Notes under the pieces: model-generated
Database searches by the model: none
What the model was told of the DNA's origin: nothing
The model's input: the letters and a program-made list of their open reading frames with translations, nothing else
In this document: in pieces, positions 1 to 11,671 of the stretch
Layout of the letters: each line of letters begins with the position of its first letter
How positions within the stretch are numbered: position 1 is the first letter of the stretch
Source of the DNA: Argopecten irradians
Lineage: Eukaryota > Mollusca > Bivalvia > Pectinida > Pectinidae
Reading direction: 5' to 3'
NCBI RefSeq assembly: GCF_041381155.1
Contig: NC_091134.1
Location: 40,135,338 to 40,199,337, forward strand
DNA length: 64,000 nt
Made by a program: the position numbers and the translations under genes

Positions 1-385
1 TGTCATGTTTGCATTAAATTATCTAATGTTTACGTTTCATAATGAATCCCTGTAACTTCATAAATGATTAAATGTTTAATACAGATGTATTCTATGAAGT
101 GGGGAATAATTTACAGATTTCCGTTTTGTGGTAAAGATATGAAACGTTTCATAGTGACCAACGATACTCGTTATATTGCAGGAGAAAAAGATTAATTTAA
201 TTTCATTTCAAAATATTTTATTAAATCATTCAATTTAATAGGGATTTCATTTAAATTTTGCAATTCCACATATAGATAAAAAGTGCACCATAGAACTTAA
301 ATGACAACAATGATAACAAACAGATAACTCATTGCATTCTACTTGTAAACAATATATCTTTTCAGTCAAAATACCTTAACGTTTA
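1..385. other. AT-rich non-coding stretch
   Basis: No convincing ORF, RNA gene or repeat boundary is visible. The sequence is AT-rich and full of stops in all frames. It ends where a SINE-like repeat begins. Confidence 0.6.
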
Positions 386-921
386 GCCCTGCAGGTAGGA
401 CGTTAGAATTGTATCTGCTGCCCCTATTGCATGATCGTAAAAGGCGACTAGATTTTTAAAAATATTTTCTTTCTTCCCGACTTACTTTCTCCTTCCTAAC
501 GTCTCCCCTTACGCGTCTCACTTTTGGTTTTCAGTTGAGCGTTCGCCCTTGTGAGGAAAGCTTTGGGTTCTGTCCTCTGGCCGAGACACACCATAGTTTA
601 TAAAAGTGGTAGTTTCTGCTCCTGCTTAGCGCTCAGCATACAGAGTGGGGCGACAGGTTGACCCGTTGTCAGTATAATGTGACCGGTTGGGGTGTGTTGT
701 TTGGTGTCTTCGGCAGCATGCTTCAGTGATATAGCACTATTAAAAAGGCAACAGTATTCCATTATGCAAGAAGACACAACACGAACATACCGCAGTCTCC
801 CAAAACACGCACCTCGCACTACATACACGCTACACACCGCATACATGCATATGTAAGGACGGCCTTACATGACCCTGGCTGTTAATAGGACGTTTATTAA
901 TCAAATAAACAAACAAAAAAA
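386..921 (+). repeat. SINE-like interspersed repeat with 'ctggctgttaataggacgt' tail
   Basis: The block starts with gccctgcaggtaggacgtta and ends with a 3' tail (869-893) followed by an A-rich stretch made of aataaac and aaacaaaaaaacc. The same 25-base tail occurs at 45575-45599 in a clearly tRNA-derived SINE, so this is a second family sharing a 3' end. The first 34 bases recur with two mismatches at 55325-55358 inside the reverse transcriptase of the DIRS element. The minus-strand 82-codon ORF inside it (598-846) has no recognisable protein. I associate this sequence type with scallop genomes, from memory only. Confidence 0.65.
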
Positions 922-2668
922 CCTTTATAACATTTATATTTAATTTTTAACTTAAGTCAAAATATTTTACCTCACACAACTGCCAACGTCATTTTAAGTT
1001 TCAATAGTGGCGTCATAGACAGTAGTGTATAACAATATAATGTTAGATATATTTACATTTACAAATGGAATAAAAGAGATATGCGTGACGGACGCTTTTC
1101 ACGCACGATACCTCTGAGGTTAGACCTTAGAAAGACAAATAAATAAAAGTATGCACAAAACATTAAGCAATAGCTTGGCTATTCTTCATATATCATGTAC
1201 CACACAATGGTTTATCACAGATAGAAGCAGGAGGGAATGCAAACAAATTATGGAATTCAAAGAAACAAAAAAAAATCTGATAAACTGTATGACAAACACA
1301 AGCATTCATGAAAAACATAAAATACATACACACATACATATATCGAAGTCTCCTCACATACACATACACGTATGTCCACAAACTCGTGGGTGTATCGTCA
1401 TACGTTCTTGACAATTTCTTCTCAATACATATACGTCAGCCTAGTGTTGTCTATTAGGTTTCACATTACACACATATACTGTATACATATATAAGTATAA
1501 TCAAGTGACAAGTACAGCCGCACTTCTAGATCAACGTCTAAGGCAAAAAGTCAATGAATGGTTGACATTTAAAGCGACAATATACATTATATTTAAGGTT
1601 TAATTTGAATAGATTTTTATGGGATAAAAATATAACACAAACATCTGAGTAGTGGTTATGTGATGAGAATGCACTCAGAATTTTGAGTTATTTCTCAATA
1701 GCATAAAACACATATTCAAATGATTCCTTATAATTCAATTTACTAAAGATTATCTCTTTAAAATTCAAAATTCATTTTTGAAATTTTTTTTCTATGGAAC
1801 ACGTTGTCATCTCAGCCTGTCAGAAGCGATGATTCAAACGGCAACGCCATTTCTTTTCCTTTACGGGCTAATAAAGTTTTTAAGCCAATGACAAGGAAAG
1901 TTATATTATTATGTGATTTCTAATATAAAAATCATTTTATTTTTTTTACTATTAAAATCGGGTATTAAAAGAGTGTGATTACGGAAGTAAGTAATATTTT
2001 CTCATCTTTCGTCCTTTACTTATTTTTGCCACACAAAACATTTTTTTTTTTGACCTAGGCCAATTGATCGTAGAACAAACCTGACATCATTTCAGCTCTT
2101 TCATCGATGCTAGAGAAAACTATTATTATAATCAACACAGGCAGGCGTCTGGGAAAAACATAAATGCACTGATAAATAATCGAATCGGTAAATCTGGCAG
2201 AAAACACACAGAATGTTGCTGTTTTTACACCACATACCACGTCACAGGATCAAAAATATGCGCTCAGCCGCGAAAGAGTGTTTAATAATTTTAGAAAAGG
2301 GATATAACGTTATGTTTCGTGAATCGACTTGGTCTCGTGTTAAAACTGAAATTCGTGATCTAATCTCCAGTATGATTCATGAAAATGGACATTGTATCCC
2401 ATAACTGTATCTTGATATTCCATCTTATATAACTTATAGACTACAAATATATAACACACACACACACACACACACACACAAATGTACTGCAGATCAACTT
2501 ATTTTCGCGTTCAATTTCATGTGGCTCTCCGGGAAGTATAAGTCGCGAAAACTAATCACCACGATAATATTTCACAGCCGTGAAAAAGGCAGTAGACATA
2601 AAAATGTAAAAGTCACCACAGAGAAAATAAGCTGGTTTTATCATCGTACACCACAGGCCCATCGTGAT
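922..2668. other. Non-coding region downstream of the CARD-TPR gene
   Basis: It holds no convincing gene. Small ORFs at 1151-1411 (+) and 2055-2240 (-) recur in the second copy, but only because the DNA itself is duplicated. A (CA)n microsatellite lies at about 2455-2481; in copy 2 it is much shorter (40137-40151). Confidence 0.6.
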
Positions 2669-4744
2669 TTAATTAAAACCTGAGAGGTCCTTATCCGATA
2701 TCTCCACATCATCACATGATATTACTTGGCAAGCACTACTCCCAAAGAGAATATCACATCTTCCTGTGTCGACGATTTCTTTAGAAAATGTGAGAACTTG
2801 TGCTTTAAGAAACACAAGTCGGTTGTATGCGTGAACCATGAATTCATTCATATCCAATTGTTTTGCCAGATCGTGAGCGAGGTCAGCACATTCGAATGCC
2901 TTTGTCATGTTCTCTGACCGGAAATAATAGTCCGAGCTAGCTAGGTGATAGTGCATGTTTAAAACTTTCCTAGATGTAACATCGGAACCGGCTACCTGCA
3001 GCAAGTACTTCCCCGATGATTCTATTTCACTTGGATCTGGCCGCAAGATATCCATAGCAAGTCCGTTTTCGCCGCATTGTAAGAGTAAAATAATCAACCG
3101 GCACATAGTGTACATGTAACCAACAGGACCGTATTCACTTTTATCTTTCTGAAAATTAGCAAGTGCCTTCTCGAAACTAACTTTGGCTCTTTTATGTAAA
3201 AGATGATGCGCCCCGGCAAAATTAACTCTTGTCGGATTGAGTAAATCAATTTGAGACGCCATCAAACGGCCTTCTTGTACATGAAGCCAGCCGGCTGCGC
3301 GTCCACTGGCTGCTACTATGTCGGTTTCTATTAGCATTCTTGCATCATCAACAACCTCTTGTAGCTTTTCAAACTTCTTTTGATAAAGTAGCATACGGGC
3401 TTTTGTTCCAAGTAATTCGAGCGTAAAGTAGCGAGGGTTGGTTGTTTTATGACAAATTGTTATTGCAGACTCGATTTGTTGTTTCGCGCCATCAAAATTG
3501 GATTTGTGCAGCTCCAGATTTGCCTGAAGATAACCAAGCACACATCTCATATCGAAATCAATTTTACATTGACGACGGAGACGATTATTCAAGCTGTTAA
3601 ACTCGTCGAATAATCCTCTGTTCATCAAAGTTACGAGAGTATTGAAAGCAACATCTAAGCGCTTATTGGGCAAATTGTCGGGTTTCGATGATCCAGGTGA
3701 AATCAGAATGTGGCCAGTAATAATTGTAGATACAATTTGGTCTTCTTTTGAACAGGTTCTAGGTCTTGCCAACCTTTTTGGTGAAGGACAGTCGTCAGTT
3801 GATGATCCAGTTGGAAACCCTCGACGTCTTTTCACATATTGTTTTCTCTCCTTCCTCACATCACAACTTGTGACAACGTGTTCTTTCTCTATTTCAGCAT
3901 TACGACTGTCCGAATGACGTTTCTTTATTACATTTAACGATAATTGGTGTAACGTATTTTCAGGAATGTCATCCTTGAATGATGTAAAGGAGTCAACCTC
4001 GTTTTGTAAAGTCGATATTCTAGCGAGTACATCATTTTCTCTAAGACGTGAGGATTGTACATGTATCGAATCTACTTCTGTGCATGATTTTGCACGTAAT
4101 GAATCCTTTTCGATCTCATCAACGATATATTGATACTTATTTTGTAGTGACAACTTTAGTAGTTCAATAAGCGAGTCCTTTTTACATTTGGACAATTCTT
4201 CAAGATACAAAGCACACCTCTCTTTTCGTGTCACTTTCGTCTTAATTCTCTCACATTCATCTTCGCTGAAAAGTTCCTCTTGATAATTGTACGGGAGTAA
4301 GTCTTTTGGTTCAACATTCTGCAAAATAAGGCAACAGTGTTGTTTTATGACAGCGCCGAACTCTAGATTCGAAAATCGTTCAGGAAAATAAGGTGAGCAC
4401 ATTTCACAAACGCCATTTGATTTGAATATTTCCTCATTTTTTCTGCTTGCAATCGCAACATTAGTTGGTGTATCGGCTCTTATCAGATCTGCAATATGAC
4501 TATATCCAGCGTTTTGGATTGCACCGAAGAATGACTTAAAAGCACGGGGACCCCTTTTCATCAAAACAGAAATTAAATCCTGGCATCTCTCTTTCCGTGT
4601 TTTGTCGGTATTCGTCGCCAGTTCACAATCATTTTCGGTAAGTACTCCGTCCTCATACAAATCATCCACGATATGCTTCGGCTCCAAGTCGTTCACAAGC
4701 TGTACGTAGTTCCGTTTTAGCTTAGCCTTGTGAATAGGATCCAT
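2669..4744 (-). CDS. Tandem CARD protein with C-terminal TPR-like domain
   Basis: This is an uninterrupted 691-residue ORF. Residues about 5-92 form a CARD-like six-helix pattern (VNDLEPKHIVDDLYEDGVLT, then RKERCQDLISVLMKRGPRAF). Residues 128-212 form a second CARD (VEPKDLLPY, LFSEDECERI, TRKERCALYLEEL). A charged linker follows (213-360) with basic patches RKERKQYVKRRR (297-308) and PKRLARPR, which could be a nuclear signal. Residues about 362-650 are an all-helical TPR-like domain homologous to the stand-alone proteins at 9438, 16646, 24125 and 61997 (shared: GWLHVQ, LLQCGENG, SSDYYFRS). There is no caspase, kinase or NACHT domain. CARDs recruit other CARD proteins in apoptosis and innate immunity, so a scaffold or adaptor role is inferred. 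The start follows a good splice acceptor (rc ttttcattacag). It is divergent to the TPR-only gene downstream on plus. Confidence 0.85.
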   Translation of the reverse strand: MDPIHKAKLKRNYVQLVNDLEPKHIVDDLYEDGVLTENDCELATNTDKTRKERCQDLISVLMKRGPRAFKSFFGAIQNAGYSHIADLIRADTPTNVAIASRKNEEIFKSNGVCEMCSPYFPERFSNLEFGAVIKQHCCLILQNVEPKDLLPYNYQEELFSEDECERIKTKVTRKERCALYLEELSKCKKDSLIELLKLSLQNKYQYIVDEIEKDSLRAKSCTEVDSIHVQSSRLRENDVLARISTLQNEVDSFTSFKDDIPENTLHQLSLNVIKKRHSDSRNAEIEKEHVVTSCDVRKERKQYVKRRRGFPTGSSTDDCPSPKRLARPRTCSKEDQIVSTIITGHILISPGSSKPDNLPNKRLDVAFNTLVTLMNRGLFDEFNSLNNRLRRQCKIDFDMRCVLGYLQANLELHKSNFDGAKQQIESAITICHKTTNPRYFTLELLGTKARMLLYQKKFEKLQEVVDDARMLIETDIVAASGRAAGWLHVQEGRLMASQIDLLNPTRVNFAGAHHLLHKRAKVSFEKALANFQKDKSEYGPVGYMYTMCRLIILLLQCGENGLAMDILRPDPSEIESSGKYLLQVAGSDVTSRKVLNMHYHLASSDYYFRSENMTKAFECADLAHDLAKQLDMNEFMVHAYNRLVFLKAQVLTFSKEIVDTGRCDILFGSSACQVISCDDVEISDKDLSGFN

Positions 4745-4758
4745 AATAAACTAGATTT

Positions 4759-5875
4759 CTGTAATGAAAATGATAAAACTAATATGACATATTATAGCAG
4801 TGATCCATTCTGTGTTTATCACACACAAACGAATCCGCTTTACCAGTATTCGATTTCACAGCATTAAGCTTCTTGGATATGTAAATGTAACTATTTATTC
4901 TTATCAAATATTGTTTTTGGAAGGATTTTATTAATTAATCCAACAAATATGCACATTTTTGTCTTTAATATGGTATTTTTCTTTTCTTTTTTTATGCAGA
5001 TTTTCATATTGAAATAACAGAGGTGACATCACATACCAACTAATTAAAGTAAGCGAAATTGGTGTTTTTCGTTATTCAGATATTGGTACTTTTAATGATT
5101 ATAAACGCATATTATATAAATCAGTATTACACATCAACGTTCATTTCAACATAGGCGAAATTCATATAGAAACAAAAAAATATTCTACAGAGATCACTGT
5201 ATATAAAAGAAACAATGGGACAGATAACTTTCAAAAGAGTAAGGATCTCTGCTTCATGTCAGGTTAATTTAGGGGCAGCTTTAGCCTGCTTCTTGTCTCT
5301 ATTTGCACCTGTCCTAAATAAAACTTCCCATTTATATTCAGATGTCGATCTTTCTCTAAGAATGAAAGCGAGACAAAATCATACGCACCATATGACATTA
5401 GCAGACATGGAACTTTATTACATGCGTATCCTATATCAGGAATGTAGGGGCTTATTATTATGCAGACAAAACGAAAACAAAGACAAAGGTTACATTAAAC
5501 ATGTTAGGAACAGATTCAAAACTTTCCTACCACTTCACTACGTATAGTAAGTGTCAGGCCAAACGATGTGTAATATTTTGGGCTGTATAGCGAGACAATT
5601 GTATTAAGATTCCGCCACTTACGCCTATATCCTCCTATATATACACACATATATCACAATGCATCATATATCCCAAGCGTGTGAAGACACAGACTACACA
5701 TTTACGTCGATGTCTACATATTAACAGTCGTCGTTACTGCATGTTACAGTTAGTAGAGATTGAATTCGGCTTATGACATTATTCCGTCTGTTGATGTTAA
5801 CATGTTTCATCGTTTCATACAATAACTCCTTACACTATTGTAAACTTAGAGGAAGCATCACTTACCTACAGAACG
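4759..5875 (-). other. Candidate 5'-UTR intron of the CARD-TPR gene
   Basis: On the minus strand a strong donor (ctgtag|gtaagtg, near 5875) and an acceptor (cattacag|aaatc, near 4759), 14 bases upstream of the ATG, bracket a possible intron. The acceptor is kept in copy 2. The donor there has a G-to-T change at the last exon base. RNA reads would be needed to confirm it. Confidence 0.45.
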
Positions 5876-6944
5876 TAGTTGTGAGTTAATATATGCTCCA
5901 TCCATACTCCTCACACACATCCCCTTCATGTCACGGCCGTTACGTCATGCTGGTATTGTGTTGTGGCTGTATCATGTAAAAGACTACTTCCAGTTCAAAG
6001 TTGAACTCTTCATTGATTCTATGATGGGTACAGTACACATGCATTGTAGGCGTGAGTGTCTGTCAGTGTGTGTAGCACAACCACACATAGAGATCATATG
6101 TGTAAGGTCACTGTTACAGGAAGTATCAAAAGTATCAAATGTGACATCCCATATGGTAAAAGAATGGCCATTTAGGCAATGATATTTGTAAACGTTTCAG
6201 TGGATTCATGACTCTCTCTAAGCAAACACGATTTTTTTTATTTTTAAATAAAGGGTTTTACAGGGATAGCTATGAACTATCTTTTCTTTTTAGTAAGGAC
6301 TTTGTTTAAATTCGCAGAACTTTTCTTTTCAGACCAAATAGTTATTTATAGTTTCAAAAATAGCAAATCTTCAAAAGAAATGTTCGTTATATGACAATTT
6401 AGAAATAGCAATGGAATGGATTTTCTATATCATGACTTTGCATTCTTCAGAATCACAGATATCCTGTACATCTAAATTGTCACGGCGTTCAGATTACAAA
6501 CATTACAAAGATACCAAAGGTGAGCTAACATTGGAAATGCAACAATTTTAACACTGTAAGGGTAAGGCAAAAGAGCATAAATTGTACTATAAAATATCAC
6601 CAAGCTATTTTGTTTATTCAGCTGTTAATTTGTGTCTTGCCAATCGTCAGTGTTGGTGTATTTCTGTTTCGTGAAAAATGGTACATAATTTGAAATATCG
6701 AGTCATGTAGCAAGCTAAACTTTTAAATTTATGAAAACAATTTATAAAACTTGCTGAAAGTTACATTTGTATGTTGATAATGATTTCAGACTAATTTCAT
6801 TAACACGGCTTAAATGTGTTGGTATATTAGTTTTGAAAGAGAAATAACTCCTCCAATCTTATCGACTTAAAACAGAGGTGGATATGTAAAACTCTATTTC
6901 TATATATAACGTCTACGTCTACGCTATTAGATCAGGGGTTGAGA

Positions 6945-7125
6945 TGGGGGAATGGCTAAAGTGTCACACATCTTACCAATAACTCTCCAACTCTGGATCG
7001 TGCGAAGGACAGTTGTCATATATTAATTGTAGGTAGGTGGCGTTTCTCCAGGTATTCCAGCTTTCTTAATATATCACGTCAATAAATGATCATGGTAGTT
7101 AAGGGGCGTAAAATAAACTAAATGC
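6945..7125 (+). repeat. Decayed tRNA-derived SINE
   Basis: An A-box-like start (tggctaaagtgtcacac) and a body gtttctccaggtattccagc resemble the SINE at 45408-45634 (tttctccgggtactccggct). The end is ttaaggggcgtaaaataaac. The duplicate copy lies at 59083-59255. The B box is degraded. Confidence 0.55.
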
Positions 7126-7148
7126 AACTACTTTATTGAAACAACAAC

Positions 7149-7513
7149 TTAAAGATGCTCCATCGCCGACAGAGCATAAATGATATTCATCCTTAGAACA
7201 GTAATTGGTGATTAATCGTGTATATATATATCTAAATAATACAAAAAATATTATAAGATAATTTATTTTGCCTTTGGTGCACGCACAATCAGTTCTTAAT
7301 TCCATATAGGATATAATGCCACCAAATATTTTCGGGATGCAATTATTTATTTTTCACATTTTTAAATTAAAGTAAAATGAGAAGCTCAAAATTTTCAATG
7401 GTGGTAATGGTGTAAAGTAAGTAACTTTTGTAACTGAAGAAAAATACTAAATCATCTGGTCCTGTTTTTGATAGTGAAAAAATACCATTTCTCAGCGGTG
7501 AAGCATCTTTAAA
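7149..7513 (+). mobile_element. MITE, 'AAAGATGCTCC' family, copy A
   Basis: Terminal inverted repeats are ttaaagatgctccatcgccg on the left and cggtgaagcatctttaaa on the right. The internal sequence matches 59271-59647 (by duplication) and the reverse complement of 18609-18969 (independent insertion). At about 365 bp with no coding capacity, it is a non-autonomous DNA transposon. The superfamily is uncertain; the ends suggest a TA or TTAA target. Confidence 0.75.
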
Positions 7514-8933
7514 TGATATGAACTAACCTCACACAAAATATTGCAAGCCATTTATTAAATCGGATCTTTGTTAACATTCAATACCTCAAAATTACTCATG
7601 GATGGAAGACAAAAACAAATTCCACATTTGGGAAAGAATGTAAAAAATATCATGATTTCTTTAAACCTCTCAAGGTCACCAATTTAAATTATGTAACGAT
7701 ATTCTATTTAGAACACGCATGAAAATATACACAAACTATTTAACATGTGTGCGCCATTGTCCATTGAACAATTGGTCGGTAATTGAGCAGAACCACAATG
7801 TTTGTAATACACCGTAATAATTTTAACGAGAACTCGATACACGTTATCAATAATAAGTACGTACATGTATATATATTCATGCCTGGTTCTATTTTTAATT
7901 CAATACAATGTAGCGTCTCTTTCATGTCCTTACAAAATGCATATTATCTACTTTAAATTAATTACGAAGAATACATTTATTTTAAAAATCTGCCTCATAC
8001 ATACACAGTCGTTGAGTGGTTACAAAACAATGAGAACTCTATTCATTCCTGGTTGTTGACACATGCCATGACCAATTTTTAAGTCAGGTATTTTACCAAA
8101 AGATCTTCGGCACCTTTAAAAGCATCTTCACATCAACAAGATAAAATAAGTCTTACCGCGTTATGTACTCAATGCTGTCATACGCTTTACTTACACGATG
8201 CTTTTCCCAATGTTTAATGTATGGATATAATGAATGGTAAATACTCTCAATTTTAACCACGTCACAATTAGCCTCATTTTTCATTTCTCTCAATAGTATT
8301 CAATACATCATCAGATAATATCCCGTCAATACCTCATATGATCATCAAATCACTTGTGTATGATGCATCTTAGTCTACAAACGAGTCGTGTGTAAGATGA
8401 CAACTCTTAATAAAGGACACCTGTTGCATCTGTATATCATTAAACATGTTATCAGCTAAGACATTTTAAAATGTATATACCGTACCCAATTGACGACTAA
8501 TATTGTTATGATTATGCAACTGAATAACATTACATACATTGAAAGATGTAATGCAGCTTTACAAAGTTCGAAACACTACCTTTTGTATATTTGGATGTAT
8601 TGTGTATTGTTTACTATTTATCTAAGATCATGCAGCCAACCTGACTCATAAGAACACCAACTGTAGATATTGACACCAATGGAGGACTTCGTTTATGACA
8701 CCAATTATTAATAGGAACAACTAAAATATATGTGTTAATTATTTGAGATCGGATATTCCAGTAATGCCAAAAACATATCTACCGTTGCATTTAACCTATT
8801 TATATATTTCAATAGCTTCGGGTGTTCCTATAGGTATACTGTACCATATCTTACTCTTGAAAAGACTTTGATTTCAGGTATTGGTTCTTGAATACTTTTG
8901 GGGAAAAAAAAAGGATAACATAAAAATTTACCG

Positions 8934-9324
8934 GTAAGAATGTTTATGTAAAGATTATTTCTTATGAAAAAAATCCTATGTTCAAACATTATTAACTGTA
9001 AAATATCCTCATTTCGTAGGATGAATTACAAAATTCAAAATGAATTAGATTAAATTTAGTGATCATAGAGTTACTTATTTCAGTTCCCTTTTTATGATTG
9101 AACTTATTTTCTTGTATTTACCGGTTATTATTCAACTGCCTGCACTAATTTGTTTTGTTTATTCTCTTTTCAAGCTATGCGTAATTCTTGTAATGTATTA
9201 AGTTGCTATGCCTTATTTATTCCTTAAATATTTGTATACTTAAATATTTTTTTAATTTTTATCCTGTTTGTGAAGCATGCATTTTCTCTTAAAATGTGTA
9301 TATATATAATTTACCTTTTTACAG
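8934..9324 (+). other. Candidate 5'-UTR intron of the TPR-only gene (copy 1)
   Basis: A donor accg|gtaagaat and an acceptor ctttttacag|gtac bracket 391 bases just upstream of the coding exon. Both sites are conserved in copy 2 (61633-61904, 272 bases) although the interior differs in length, which supports real splice sites. Confidence 0.5.
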
Positions 9325-9437
9325 GTACATAGTTACCTAGCGCGACATGTAACATCCGAAGAAATAATTTCATTGCTGGTGATTGTTCATACCGTTCGTA
9401 CTTCGCTGACTGGAATTTGGCCAGCTTTAATACCAAT

Positions 9438-10429
9438 ATGGAGTGTGAACAGAAAAAAGAGGATAGGATTAATATCCGCAGGAGGAGACGGAGATGTTGT
9501 TTTAGGTGGCTGTTGGGACTGATTTCTCAAATGCCATTCTGGTTTAGGTTATGCTCCAATGATAATGATACCAACTTTTCTGCGAAGGAGCTTCAGTACT
9601 TTAATACCAAAGCTAACCAATATAACACTTTGACGAAAGACAATCGTGCGAGAAATGATCACGAATGTATGGTGCATTATTTTCAAGCACATTCATTCAT
9701 CTTACAAGGAGATGTGGAAGCGGGAGAAAAGCATGTGCAATATGGACTTAAAGCCGCAAACCTATCGGGAAAACCTGTATTATTCATTCTGCTATTTGCT
9801 TCAGCTCGAGCAAGAATACTTTTCATGAAAGATAACATCAACAAACTTCGAAATTTCCTAGATTTGTGTTTTCAAATGATAGATAGAGTAGGAAGGTCAT
9901 TTCCAACTTTTGTCCTCGGCTGGCTTTTCTACAATAAAGCGAGGATACAAACCGATGCTGAAGATGTTATTCGTTATTATAATCACGCGATACACATGTT
10001 TAATGAAAGTGAGACATTAGACAAAACATTTGGAATGGGTCATGCACTTTGCCAACTAAATATTATTATTCTTCGTTGCGGCGACAGAGCCCATACTGTA
10101 GACAGTACTGATCCACCTACTCCATCCAATATGAAAGAAGCCGAAAGAAACTTTGGTATCTTAAAAACATCGGTCACTGTAAGGTGATCAGAATTCTATA
10201 TTTTATGGCAATGTCTGACTACTACTTTCGCACTGGTGAACTGGAGGATGCATTCAACTCAGCTGAGGAGGCTCATGACCTGGCGTTGGAATATAATTGT
10301 ATGGAATATGAAGAAGTGACAAGGAAACGGAAAGAACTCTACGACGCCAGACCTACAAGTAATTACTATAATGACATGTCTTGTATACTGACAATAAAAT
10401 ATATTGAACTCAAGTGTTTATTCCAATGA
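9438..10429 (+). pseudogene. TPR-only paralogue of the CARD-TPR C-terminal domain, frameshifted
   Basis: This is the copy 1 counterpart of the intact gene at 61997-63055. The paralogue's ATG is TTG here (9417), so the first usable ATG is 9438, seven codons later. An arginine run (RRRRRRCC) and a short hydrophobic stretch (about residues 17-40) precede the helical domain, which has LGWLFYNKARI and LRCGDRAHTVDS. Near 10166-10170 a 10-base deletion relative to 61997 shifts the frame and gives a TGA at 10185-10187. The remaining C-terminal part (SDYYFRTGELEDAFNSAEEA) continues in another frame to 10429. A truncated protein of about 249 residues lacking the last helices is possible, but a recent pseudogene is more likely. 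AATAAA (about 10391) lies inside the last codons. Confidence 0.75.
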
Positions 10430-11671
10430 TCATGCATGGTTTTGAATTCAATAGCATGAAGCTATATTCGCATTTATTATCCAATGACATCCTTCTAACT
10501 TTTCGATATTACTATTATACCATTTAACTGGTTATATCCGAGTGAATACTGTTTTTACGATTTCGCAGGACATTGCTATGATCGCGAAAATTTGAAAATC
10601 TTCAAAATTTAGTATAAGCGTTTTTAGATTTATCGCGTACACAACAGCTATACGATATAAAATGTAACGAAATACAATAAGTTCAGTATTTTACATTACA
10701 GGGAACATGCACTTGAGAAATCAGCAAAAGGTTGTCGACAACATCAAACATTCTGAAAAGGTACACACTGGTTATGTTAACCAAATCACACATCAACATT
10801 CTTCCTATAACGGCCAGACGGTTTAATTTAGCCCATTCTAAATCAGGGGATATTTTCGGAGACCAGATATTTCTTCTTGTTTTTCAGTTTGATGACTTTG
10901 TATATTTAGTGTCGATGTTCAGTTATTAAAGTTTAAAAAATGATACTTTTTGATATATGATAGAACAGATAACTGTAACTCTGCTACAAAAATGATAATG
11001 GCGTGAAAGATGATAATCATATCATTTCGCAAAAAAAAGTATCTGGTGTTTAATTAAACTGCAAATAAATTAAAGCTTTCTGAAATCCCTTGCACTGGCT
11101 CAGAACATACATAGAATAGCAGCTTATGGCTTTCGTTATATTATTTTACAATTATTTGTACATAAATGTATATTACTCGATCAGTTGGGTATTTTCCCTA
11201 TATCACTTGTTTATTTACTTTTTTTATTTAAAATCTGGCATCATTATGTCACAGATCGATATCAAATCCAACTGGTTTCTAATGTGGCGTTCTCATATGA
11301 AAGAAATTTTGTTTGCAAACCGTGTGAATCGTAGCGGATTCTCACCAAAAATTGCAAACAAAGTTTATTTGATTACCCGATTAAGTAAAACCATAGTTAC
11401 ATCAATGCTTATAATAAATTTTTCAGACTACTTGATAACATAAAATATGTTTAAACATACGATTCCATTGACTTTCCAATTGATATATTTTTTAAATCAA
11501 TACGCAACATCGACGTCTCTACTATTGTGACGTCATGTAACGTCGGGTTTTCGCGCCATTCTCGGATTATTTTCTTAATACATGTAGTATATCCTACTTA
11601 TGAAGAAAAGGTATATCGGCCAATCAGAAAGTCGGATTTAGTATGAAAACAAATAAAAATTAATTATTAGT
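10430..11671. other. Non-coding region with a diverged local repeat
   Basis: No gene is recognised. The stretch 11120-11300 (tatttactttttttatttaa, ctaatgtggcgttctc) is repeated in diverged form at about 13305-13440, so an older local duplication lies here. The ORF 11126-11443 spans this repeat and has no domain. Confidence 0.55.

Larger units (their letters stand above)
4745..8933. other. Intergenic region of the divergent CARD-TPR / TPR-only pair
   Basis: This is about 4.2 kb between the minus-strand CARD gene and the plus-strand TPR-only gene. It probably holds both promoters, the CARD gene's 5' exon, a decayed SINE and a MITE. ORFs such as 5215-5547 and 5928-6182 have no recognisable domain. 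At about 6385 the equivalent place in copy 2 is occupied by the DIRS element. Confidence 0.6.

Noticed and set aside
1151..1411. 86-codon ORF conserved at 38864-39115
   Set aside because: Low-complexity HIHI-rich translation of a CA/TA-rich region; indels between copies change the protein; conservation is due to duplication.
2055..2240. 61-codon minus-strand ORF repeated identically at 39740-39925
   Set aside because: Its conservation is explained by the recent segmental duplication of the whole DNA; there is no domain and the flanking bases are equally conserved.
2669..4744. Caspase, NLR or IFIT identity for the CARD gene
   Set aside because: No caspase His/Cys catalytic motif, no NACHT Walker motifs; the helical tail is TPR-like but I see no specific IFIT signature.
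5215..5547. 110-codon ORF in the intergenic region, partly kept in copy 2
   Set aside because: No domain, the start differs in copy 2, and it overlaps the proposed intron of the CARD gene.
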